This document shows, one piece after another, positions 1 to 7,016 of a stretch of DNA of 38,166 nt. The stretch lies in assembly GCA_964384025.1 (NCBI GenBank), contig CAYLJJ010000071.1, forward strand, positions 1 through 38,166, given 5' to 3'. The notes below the pieces were generated by a model that worked only from the letters and a program-made list of their open reading frames with translations, was not told the origin of the DNA and did not search any database. The stretch's first letter is position 1; every line of letters starts with the position of its first letter. The DNA comes from CAYLJJ01 sp964384025 (GTDB lineage Bacteria > Myxococcota_A > Bradymonadia > UBA7976 > UBA1532). The translations under genes were made by a program, and so were the position numbers.

Positions 1-1010
1 AGGGGATCTTTGAGGTCTATGGCACCCATTTCTCGGATGTTGCAGAGAATCAGGGAGGCCCCAATCCCCTAGAGAGTCTGCTCGCGCTGAGGATTCATAA
101 TAAAGATCTGGTCTTCACCTTTGGCGGAGGCATCGGCCTGATCCCCGACTTTGGTTCACCTGAGTTTCGCGTCTTGGCGGGGCTCTCTTGGTTGATGGAG
201 AGCGGGCCTGTTCAGGTTGTTGGGGGAGGAGGGATGGGAGATCTAGATAAGGATGGCATCAAGGATGCAGCGGATGCCTGCCCCAACAAACCGGAGGATG
301 AGGATGGCTTTGAAGATGTTGATGGCTGTCCTGATCTGGACAATGACAAGGATGGCATTCTAGATAAGAAGGATGCTTGTCCCATGCATGCTGAAGATAT
401 CGACGGCTTTGAAGATGAGAACGGCTGCCCTGATGTAGATAATGACAAGGATGGTATCCTCGATATCCAAGATCGTTGTCCCCTTCTGGCAGAGACCGTC
501 AACGGGATAGAGGATGCCGATGGTTGTCCTGAGAGCAAGGATGTACGTGTGCGTGGGGGCAAGCTGGAGATTCTCCAGAAGATCTATTTTGATAACGCCA
601 AGGCCACCATCCGAGCAGAAAGCTTTGACATCCTCGACCAGATTTCTGCTTTCCTACATATGCATACGGAGATCAGTCGCATCCGCATCGAGGGGCACAC
701 CGACAACAACGGCGAGGCGAAGTTTAATAAATGGCTCTCCAAGCAGCGAGCTGAGGCGGTCAAGAAATATCTGATCCGTCGCGGCGTAGGCCCTCACCGT
801 TTAAGCTCTGAGGGTTACGGTTTTGAGCGCCCCATCACCAGCAATGACAGCGCTGACGGCCGCGCTCAGAATCGCCGGGTTGAGTTTTTGATCCTCAGTC
901 GTGGAGATGGTATGCCGGTAGAGAGTTCAGCGCCTCCTCCAGCAGCTGTTGATCCCTCCTCTCGCAAATCAGCCAAACCCCCAGCTGATCTTCAACCTGA
1001 AGCGGGCTAA
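1..1010 (+). CDS. OmpA-family outer-membrane protein with TSP3 calcium repeats (5' end outside window)
   Basis: The reading frame is open to the left edge (first complete codon at 3), so this is the C-terminal part of a longer gene. The visible N-terminal stretch has alternating hydrophobic residues like the last strands of a beta-barrel. It is followed by three thrombospondin type-3 repeats (Asp-rich DxDxDG-type loops with CP pairs, roughly 235-530), which bind Ca2+ in known families. An OmpA C-terminal peptidoglycan-binding domain then runs from about 570 to 890. It has the EGHTDNNG motif and the NRRVEF end, which carry the Asp and Arg that contact diaminopimelate in this family. A Pro/Ala tail of about 35 residues ends the protein. 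Likely role: outer-membrane to peptidoglycan tether. The domain calls are firm; the barrel is inferred from a short piece. Confidence 0.9.
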   Translation, partial: GIFEVYGTHFSDVAENQGGPNPLESLLALRIHNKDLVFTFGGGIGLIPDFGSPEFRVLAGLSWLMESGPVQVVGGGGMGDLDKDGIKDAADACPNKPEDEDGFEDVDGCPDLDNDKDGILDKKDACPMHAEDIDGFEDENGCPDVDNDKDGILDIQDRCPLLAETVNGIEDADGCPESKDVRVRGGKLEILQKIYFDNAKATIRAESFDILDQISAFLHMHTEISRIRIEGHTDNNGEAKFNKWLSKQRAEAVKKYLIRRGVGPHRLSSEGYGFERPITSNDSADGRAQNRRVEFLILSRGDGMPVESSAPPPAAVDPSSRKSAKPPADLQPEAG

Positions 1011-1061
1011 GCTTTCTGGCTTTCTCCTTGAGCGTTGAGGGGCCGAGGAGCAGCTCGACTC

Positions 1062-1083
1062 CTCCACCATCCTGATGGTGGAG
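1062..1083 (+). terminator. Perfect 10-bp inverted repeat after the OmpA gene, possible terminator
   Basis: Positions 1062-1071 (CTCCACCATC) pair perfectly with 1074-1083 (GATGGTGGAG) around a 2-nt centre. A second short pair, GAGGAG 1045-1050 with CTCCTC 1059-1064, could form an alternative stem. The repeat lies 51 bases after the OmpA stop. There is no T-run after it, so an intrinsic terminator is only one possibility; a protein-binding palindrome or mRNA-stabilising stem is another. Confidence 0.3.
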
Positions 1084-1130
1084 CCGATGGAGTTGGGCGA
1101 TGGAAACAACAACATCGAAACGAGTGATAG

Positions 1131-1241
1131 AGAGGTTACGCCTATGCTCCTGACAGCTGTGATCTAAGCAGCGGCGCCTCTGGTAGCCTCTTCGCGCTGC
1201 TCCTGCTGTTTGTGCTCTTCATCCGGCACCGCAGATCTTAA
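1131..1241 (+). pseudogene. Remnant of a C-terminal membrane-anchor tail (MYXO-CTERM-like)
   Basis: After stops at 1125 and 1128 the same frame is open for 36 codons. It encodes a short polar stretch with a Cys, the spacer DLSSGASGS, a hydrophobic helix (LFALLLLFVLFI) and a basic end (RHRRS), then TAA. This Cys / hydrophobic helix / Arg-rich end is the layout of MYXO-CTERM-type sorting tails, common in myxobacterial surface proteins. No start codon or body is attached. An adjacent frame just upstream (about 1077-1137) also looks coding, as if a frameshift broke the gene. I infer a decayed 3' end of a surface protein; a chance open frame cannot be excluded. Confidence 0.35.
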
Positions 1242-1315
1242 ATCCTGCCAGAGCATCACCCAGTCCGCTCCGCTGGACTTTTAAAACCAGAGCCAAGCAA
1301 GTAAAGAGCGGGCTT

Positions 1316-3361
1316 ATGAACCTCTTACATCGAGCCCTCTTTGGAGCAGCAGTCCCTCTGGGCGCCATCTGGCTCCTCATCATCCTGGACAGCGCTACGA
1401 TCATCTCAAGGGGGGGAGGCCTTAGCCTCATGCCCCTCAGCCTCTTATGGGCGGTGAGCCTGGGTTTGGTGTTGTTTCTGCTTTTGCTTCTGGGTCTACC
1501 CCCACTCTATCTCCTCTCCTGGAGCCTCTCTAAACTCAGCAGCTCGCTCAGAGGCCCACGCTTCCCTCCAGAAGAGGGGGTCGCCCTCCTCTTGGGTTCG
1601 GGGATCGCTGCTCTGCTCTTCCCTGCTCATATTCTCTTTGTGAAGCACAGCCTGGGCGCTTGGCTCCTCAGCGGATATGCTCTCTTCCCTGCCAGCCTCG
1701 CGACCCTCTGGGTAGTACGACGCTGGGGGGAGGGTGCGAAGTGGAGCACCCTCCCCCCTCTCCTCTTTGCCCTGCTCCTCCACGGGATCAATACTCAACT
1801 CTATGCTGGGCTCTACCCTCCTCTACACTGGGCGCTGACCGCCATCAGCCTCCTGGCCTTTGGAGCGGGGCTGTTCCTATTTTTGAGTCAGCGCTCCAGC
1901 TCCTGGTCTTTGGGGGTTCTCCTGCTGAGCCTCCTGGGCTCTGGGGCGGGGCTCTTCTTGGGGGAGATGGAGCGCGCCCGCGCACCGATCTTCTTTCACG
2001 GGACTGAGCTAAAGCATCTGGGGCAGCTCATAGATCGGCTCTTAGATGGAGATGGGGATGGCATATCCACGCACGCAGGAGATTGCGACGATCAGAACTC
2101 AAAGATCCACCCTCTTCAGTTTGAACTTCGAGGCAATGATGTTGATGAGAACTGTCGTCTGGGTCCTCGTCTTCCAGGTCCAGCGCGAATTCAGCGCCAC
2201 GCTGCCGAGCCCAGCAGCTTGAAAGCTTGGCGGGCGGCTCATCCTCGACCCAACATCCTGATTGTCTTTATCGACACCCTTCGAGCGGATCATCTGGGCG
2301 CCTTGGGCTCTGGGCTAAACCTGACCCCCAATCTGGATGCCTTCGCTCAACAGGCCCTGCTCTTTGAGCAGGCGCGTACGCCTGTCCCTCGCACCCCTCA
2401 TGCCTGGATGTCTATCATCCGTGGGCGCTTTAATAGCCGTAACCTACACTGCCGCAACCGCCTGCGCTCTCCAGGCTCAAATATCCTGCCTGAGCGTTTT
2501 AAGCGGGCGGGTTATCGCACTATGGCGCGTCTGGTGGGTAAGTCCTGGTCTCAGTTTCACCTGACAGGAGGTTGGAGTCGGCTGATCACCCGAAACCATG
2601 TCAATCAGCTCACAGGGCCCAGGGTCACTAAAGAGGCGATCAAACTTCTCCGTAAGAGCTCTGAACCTTTCCTGCTCTTGGTTCATTACGCTGATCCCCA
2701 CGCCCCTTACCTCCACCCTGAGAAGCCTGAGCTTAAAGGCCTCGCTGCACAATATGGACAGGAGGTGAAGCGCAGCGATCGAGAGTTTGGACGGTTGCTT
2801 GAGAACCTGAAGAAGCAGGGACACTTTAAAAATACCCTGATTGTGGTCTTTTCAGATCATGGGGAGAACCTGGGTGATCATGGGGACGCTGGGGGACATC
2901 ATGGAGTCTCTATCTACGATGAGGTGGTCCGTGTCCCCCTGCTTATCGCTGGACCAGGGCTTAAGGCTGGGCGAGTCAAGGATCCTGTCTCCTTGATTGA
3001 TCTGGCGCCTACTCTTCTGGAGCTTAAGGGCCTTCCTCCTCTGCCTGGGGCTGACGGTCGCAGCTTGGCGGGCTACCTCTTGGGAGAACCCCCTGAGCCC
3101 AGCTTTAGCATCAGCGAATTCTACGACTTTGGCCACCGCCTCAGGAGCATAACCGAGGGACGCTTTAAGCTGATCATCGATCAACGCAATGGGACGCATA
3201 TGTTCTTTGATGTCATCACTGATCCAGGAGAGCTGAAGGATCTCAGCGAGGTGCTGCCTGAAGATCGGGCGCGCCTTCAGAGGAACCTTGATCTTTGGAT
3301 TGAGGATCGTGCAGACCCCAGCCAGCGGAACCCAGAGCGCTGTAAGGCTCTGGTCTATTAA
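1316..3361 (+). CDS. Membrane-anchored sulfatase-fold hydrolase/transferase with MopE-type metal-binding motif
   Basis: A 681-aa protein in three parts. Residues 1-215 hold about six hydrophobic helices. Residues 244-281 form a MopE-type putative metal-binding motif (DGDGDG, GDCDDQNS, GNDVDENC). Residues 311-600 are a sulfatase / alkaline-phosphatase-superfamily catalytic domain. Metal-site motifs are visible: IVFIDTLRADHLG (Asp320), HYADPHAPY (about 457-465) and FSDHGENLGDHG (about 512-523). The formylglycine motif CxPSR is absent; aligning on the closing G370, the nucleophile position is Thr360 in RTPHAW. A Thr nucleophile is known in phosphoethanolamine and glycerol-phosphate transferases of this superfamily, so a transferase acting at the envelope is as likely as a sulfatase. 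The start is the first ATG of the frame; its ribosome site is weak. Substrate unknown. Confidence 0.85.
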   Translation: MNLLHRALFGAAVPLGAIWLLIILDSATIISRGGGLSLMPLSLLWAVSLGLVLFLLLLLGLPPLYLLSWSLSKLSSSLRGPRFPPEEGVALLLGSGIAALLFPAHILFVKHSLGAWLLSGYALFPASLATLWVVRRWGEGAKWSTLPPLLFALLLHGINTQLYAGLYPPLHWALTAISLLAFGAGLFLFLSQRSSSWSLGVLLLSLLGSGAGLFLGEMERARAPIFFHGTELKHLGQLIDRLLDGDGDGISTHAGDCDDQNSKIHPLQFELRGNDVDENCRLGPRLPGPARIQRHAAEPSSLKAWRAAHPRPNILIVFIDTLRADHLGALGSGLNLTPNLDAFAQQALLFEQARTPVPRTPHAWMSIIRGRFNSRNLHCRNRLRSPGSNILPERFKRAGYRTMARLVGKSWSQFHLTGGWSRLITRNHVNQLTGPRVTKEAIKLLRKSSEPFLLLVHYADPHAPYLHPEKPELKGLAAQYGQEVKRSDREFGRLLENLKKQGHFKNTLIVVFSDHGENLGDHGDAGGHHGVSIYDEVVRVPLLIAGPGLKAGRVKDPVSLIDLAPTLLELKGLPPLPGADGRSLAGYLLGEPPEPSFSISEFYDFGHRLRSITEGRFKLIIDQRNGTHMFFDVITDPGELKDLSEVLPEDRARLQRNLDLWIEDRADPSQRNPERCKALVY

Positions 3362-3386
3362 CCTCTGAGGAGGTAGGAGAGCGCTC

Positions 3387-3803
3387 TTAGGGTAGGGGTT
3401 GAGGAGATTGAGGCTGCTCCACACCGGGGGGCAGCTCCTCAACCAGAGGACCAGGGCTTCCGCGCCCTCCCAGAGCCAGAGCAAACCAGCAGGCCGCCAT
3501 CACCGCTACGGCGATCACCACAAAGATCTCGATAGAGAAGCGGAAACTGGGCGCTGGGCTGAGAGCAAAGAAGCGCCCCCCGCTGCGTCTACGGACGTGG
3601 CGCTGTACTTTACGGAGGAAGTGTTGAGGCACCGGCTGAGGCCGCAGCCCTTGCAACAGCTCCAGCCCCTCCCGAGCCTCCTCAAACTCTGCGGCGATCT
3701 CTGGATCCTCCAGGAGAGACTCCGCCTCAGCCAGCTCCTCCTGATCGCTGAGCCTCTCCTCCAGGTAGTCGGTGAGGCGCTCTCCCTGAAGCTGCTCATT
3801 CAT
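3387..3803 (-). CDS. Single-pass membrane anti-sigma-like protein
   Basis: A 138-aa protein. An acidic helical N-terminus (about residues 1-70) is followed by a basic stretch, one transmembrane helix (about 87-111, FSIEIFVVIAVAVMAACWF) and a Pro-rich outer tail. It starts two bases after the stop of the ECF sigma gene. Its ribosome site (GGAGGG) lies inside the sigma gene's last codons, so the pair should be translationally coupled. That position is standard for anti-sigma factors: the N-terminus would hold sigma at the membrane until a signal arrives. The HxxxCxxC zinc motif of the common ZAS anti-sigma family is missing, so it would be a non-zinc type. The function rests on context and topology. 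Confidence 0.7.
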   Translation of the reverse strand: MNEQLQGERLTDYLEERLSDQEELAEAESLLEDPEIAAEFEEAREGLELLQGLRPQPVPQHFLRKVQRHVRRRSGGRFFALSPAPSFRFSIEIFVVIAVAVMAACWFALALGGRGSPGPLVEELPPGVEQPQSPQPLP

Positions 3804-3805
3804 GC

Positions 3806-4438
3806 TTATCCCTCCAAGGCTTGGTAGGCGCGGCGGAGCGCCGCTCGCGCTCGGTGGAGTCGAGACTTGACCGTTCCTTCAACAAGCCCAGTGATGCCTC
3901 GAATCTCAGCATAACTCAGCCCCTCAATATCACGCAGGACCAGTAACTCCCGAAAACTGGGATCTACTCCAGCTAAAGCCTGTTGGATATTTCGCTCAGC
4001 TTGATTGCCTTGCAGGATTTCATCAGGGCGAGCGATCCCCTCTCCCACCGTTCGGCAGGGCGCTGCTCCCCAGGCCCGCTCTGGGACATCGTCGATCTGA
4101 GCGCTGCGTTGATAATGGCGTCTGCTGAGATATTTGATGCGGTTTTTACACAGGTTGACGGCGATACGGTAAAGCCAAGTCCCGATTTTGGATTCTTCAC
4201 GGAAGCTATGGATCGCCCGAAAGCACTTCACGAAGACATCCTGAGCTAGATCCTCAGCCTCAGCGGCGTTGCCCAACATGCGATAACAGAGGTTGAAGAT
4301 ACGACCTTGGTAGAGAAGCACGAGTTGGCTGAAGGCCGCCTCATCTCTCCCCTTCAGGCGTCGGACGAGGCGCTTCTCGTTCAAGCTGATCTCCTCTCCA
4401 GTGAGAGCCTCCCAGAAGCTCAGCAGCTGCTCTTCCAT
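3806..4438 (-). CDS. ECF-type RNA polymerase sigma factor (RpoE-like)
   Basis: A 210-aa group-4 sigma factor. Region 2 covers roughly residues 35-105, with the -10-recognition stretch around AEAEDLAQDVFVKCF and GTWLYRIAVNLCKNR. Region 4 covers about 150-205, with the helix-turn-helix LSYAEIRGITGLVEGTVKSR. I place the start at ATG 4438 because GGAG sits five bases upstream; an upstream TTG at 4471 would add 11 residues without a better site. It is the first gene of a two-gene operon with the membrane anti-sigma-like protein and diverges from the lytic transglycosylase. Their shared 170-bp upstream region suggests possible co-regulation, for example by cell-wall stress (inference). Confidence 0.92.
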   Translation of the reverse strand: MEEQLLSFWEALTGEEISLNEKRLVRRLKGRDEAAFSQLVLLYQGRIFNLCYRMLGNAAEAEDLAQDVFVKCFRAIHSFREESKIGTWLYRIAVNLCKNRIKYLSRRHYQRSAQIDDVPERAWGAAPCRTVGEGIARPDEILQGNQAERNIQQALAGVDPSFRELLVLRDIEGLSYAEIRGITGLVEGTVKSRLHRARAALRRAYQALEG

Positions 4439-4613
4439 CGCCTCTCCAGAACAGGGTGCGTCCAGGGACAACCGGAGAGGGTCTTCGTTCCTCAGGCTCC
4501 AGCCTATAGAGCTGAGCTTAGAAAAGCAGCCTCCTTAAGAACACAAGCCCAAGAAGTTTCACTCTGAACAATTTCGGTTAGACTCAGCCACCGGCATCTC
4601 TTCTGGAGCCAAT

Positions 4614-7013
4614 GTGCAGTTTCTCCTCTTTTTTCTCCTGCTCTCTCCCATTAAAGAGAAGGATCTCAAGCCCATCGAGTTGAGCCCTGGAGTGCGCGAT
4701 CTCATGGGCCAGAAGCGCTGGAGAGAGGCGGGAGAGAAGCTCAAGGTTAAAGGCAGAGAGCGTCAGCTGCTCAAAGGCTGGCTCCTAGAACGAGGGGGAG
4801 AGAATCGGGCCGCGTTGAAGATCCTCAGGGGCCTTGCTGAACATCTCCCATTGGTGGCTGACTTTATCAAGCTGACCCAGGCGCGGGCCGCGCTGGGCTT
4901 AGAGCTGTATGCTGAGGCCCTTGAGTTTGTTGAGGGGGAGCGAGGCTGGCCCGTCCTGCGTATTCGCGCTCGAGCCTTTAGAGAGTTGGGGAGCTTAAAG
5001 GAGGCTCGTAAAATCTACAAACGCCTCCTCAAGAGCCAACGCAAAGATGACCCTCCCTTCGCCCTCCTTGGTTTGGCTCGGCTGGAGACAGAGAGAACTC
5101 AGCCCAGGCAGGCGCTGCTCCATCTGCTGCACCTCGATCAGGAGTTCCCCAGTCATCCTCGAGCGGGAAAAGGGAGAAAGCTTGCTAAGCAGCTCATCGC
5201 AGGACGCCCCAAACTGGCCAAGCTGTGGCGCCAACGCAGCGCCGAGCGTTGGATCAGCCGCGCAGAGATCCTCTCACGCAAACATTGGAGTAGGAGCATC
5301 ATCAGCTCTCTCTCCCCTCTCAACAAGCGGAAGCTCTCCTCTGCGCTTAAGTGCAGACAGCGCTATACCCTGGGGCGTGCTCTGCGCAAGCGTCGCGAAT
5401 GGAAGCGCGCCCGTCCCCTCCTGAAAGAGGCGGTCAAGGCCTGCGCCAAAGCCAAACATAAGCTGGAGCCTAAGGCCCGCTACCTCGCCAGCCGCGCGGC
5501 GGAGCGTCTGGGCTTTGAAGAGGAGTCCTCCGCCTATGATCGTCAGCAGATTAAGAAGCACCCAGGGCACTATCTGACAGATGACGCGGGCTACTTTGAG
5601 CTGCGACATCTCATCGAAGATAAAGAGGATCTCAGGGCTGCAGAGCGCTGGCTTAAACGCCTCCTCAAAGGCTCCACCGAGGGAGATATGCTGCCAGAGG
5701 CGATCTTCTTCCTGGTCCAGAACCTGATCCTAGCCAAACGCTATAAGGCCGCGAGTCGAGTGTTGGCCTGGGATGAGCCGCTCCCAGCTCGAGATTTTGA
5801 ACATCACCATGGCGGTCGCAGCCTCTATTGGCGAGCCCGCCTTGATCAGCTCCGAGGGCGTAAGAAGCGCGCGATTGAGGGCTATCGCAGCGTGATCAGC
5901 AGCTATCCCATGAGCTGGTACGCCCTGATGGCCTACAGCCGCTTGAAGCCCCTGGGGTCTAAGTCGGCTGAGGCTTGGTTTAAGCGAAGCCTTAAGGCCC
6001 GCTCTAAGATGGGTCCTCATCTCCCTTCAGGGGCGGGTAAAGCTTGGCGCTTTGAACATCAAGGTGCTGATCTTAAGCGCGCTCTCCTCTTTGCTCGCCT
6101 GGGGATGAGCGAGCCCGCTCTATCGGAGCTGCGCAGCTCTGATCCCTGGCTCCGAGCCTGGATTTTGGACCGAGCGGGGGCCTACCCCCTCAGCCATAAC
6201 ATCCTGCGACGTAAGCTTCTGGAGTTTCGCGCTCTCCCTCCAGCGGGATACAGCAAAAAGTATTGGAGATTGGCCTACCCAACCCCCTTCAAGAGCTTGG
6301 CGAAGCGCTACGAGGGGATCTCCAGCCTGGATCGCTACTTTATTTGGGCGGTGATGCGTGAAGAGAGCGGCTTTCATAACAGCGCTGAGTCCTCCGCCAA
6401 CGCCATGGGCTTAATGCAGCTGATCCTCACGACGGCCAAGCAGATGGCGACCCCCGCCGATGGCCGCATCAACCGCAGCCGCTTGAGCATCCCCGAGCTT
6501 AATATCCGCTTGGGTGCTCGCTGCTTAGCTTATGCGCGTGGGCGAACTCAAGCCAACCCCGCCCTCCTGCCAGCGGCCTATAACGCGGGGCCTGGAGCCC
6601 TGAGACGCTGGATGCGAGAACGTGAACATCTGGATCTTGACCTCTTTGTAGAGACCATCCCCTATGAAGAGGCCCGAGGCTACACCAAGCGGGTGATCTC
6701 CTCCTGGGCCACCTACCGGCTCCTCTATGGCGATGGCAAGCTGCCCTATCTCAACCAAAAGGTGCGACAGCCTTGGAAGCCCAAGAAGAAAAAAAAGCAG
6801 GTTCGACGCAAGAAAAAGAAGCAAAGCAAGACAAAAAAGAGGCGTAGCAAGACAAAAAAGAAACGAGGTAAGACCAGGAAGAAGCGAGGCAAGACAAAAA
6901 AGAAACGAGGTAAGACCAGGAAGAGGCGAAGCAAGACCCCCAAGAAGCGAGGCAAGATCCCCAAGAAGCGAGGTAAGACCAATAAGAAGCGAGGCAAGAC
7001 CAAGAAGGGCTAA
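4614..7013 (+). CDS. Soluble lytic murein transglycosylase (Slt-like) with polycationic heptad-repeat tail
   Basis: A 799-aa exported protein. The GTG start at 4614 has GGAG five bases upstream, and a short hydrophobic signal (QFLLFFLLLS) follows. Residues 30-480 are helical TPR-like repeats resembling the superhelical domain of Slt70. Residues 570-700 are a transglycosylase domain: the catalytic Glu in MREESGF lies at about 583, then MGLMQL, and AYNAGPG at about 653-659. The family cleaves peptidoglycan glycan strands in the periplasm, forming 1,6-anhydro ends. The last 78 residues are almost only Lys and Arg and include eight heptads (separate entry). Such a tail is not part of the standard family. 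It may bind anionic polymers such as LPS, nucleic acid or wall. The gene converges with the next lipoprotein gene, only three bases apart. Confidence 0.9.
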   Translation: MQFLLFFLLLSPIKEKDLKPIELSPGVRDLMGQKRWREAGEKLKVKGRERQLLKGWLLERGGENRAALKILRGLAEHLPLVADFIKLTQARAALGLELYAEALEFVEGERGWPVLRIRARAFRELGSLKEARKIYKRLLKSQRKDDPPFALLGLARLETERTQPRQALLHLLHLDQEFPSHPRAGKGRKLAKQLIAGRPKLAKLWRQRSAERWISRAEILSRKHWSRSIISSLSPLNKRKLSSALKCRQRYTLGRALRKRREWKRARPLLKEAVKACAKAKHKLEPKARYLASRAAERLGFEEESSAYDRQQIKKHPGHYLTDDAGYFELRHLIEDKEDLRAAERWLKRLLKGSTEGDMLPEAIFFLVQNLILAKRYKAASRVLAWDEPLPARDFEHHHGGRSLYWRARLDQLRGRKKRAIEGYRSVISSYPMSWYALMAYSRLKPLGSKSAEAWFKRSLKARSKMGPHLPSGAGKAWRFEHQGADLKRALLFARLGMSEPALSELRSSDPWLRAWILDRAGAYPLSHNILRRKLLEFRALPPAGYSKKYWRLAYPTPFKSLAKRYEGISSLDRYFIWAVMREESGFHNSAESSANAMGLMQLILTTAKQMATPADGRINRSRLSIPELNIRLGARCLAYARGRTQANPALLPAAYNAGPGALRRWMREREHLDLDLFVETIPYEEARGYTKRVISSWATYRLLYGDGKLPYLNQKVRQPWKPKKKKKQVRRKKKKQSKTKKRRSKTKKKRGKTRKKRGKTKKKRGKTRKRRSKTPKKRGKIPKKRGKTNKKRGKTKKG
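6828..7010 (+). repeat. 21-bp tandem repeat encoding KTxKKRG-type heptads
   Basis: Eight full copies plus one partial copy of a 21-bp unit run to the stop of the transglycosylase gene. They encode the 7-aa consensus K-[T/I]-[K/R/P/N]-K-[K/R]-R-[G/S]. Third-base changes between copies (for example aca/acc, aaa/aag) show that the copies are not all recent. Two adjacent copies recur as a nearly identical 42-bp pair (starting about 6849 and 6891), which indicates a later duplication. The TPKKRGK and IPKKRGK units look like the SPKK/TPKK motifs of histone H1-like tails. Confidence 0.9.
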
Positions 7014-7016
7014 ACC

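Noticed and set aside
2852..3484. Minus-strand 210-codon frame inside the sulfatase-like gene
   Set aside because: It lies antisense to a well-supported catalytic domain and shows no motif, so it is a shadow frame.
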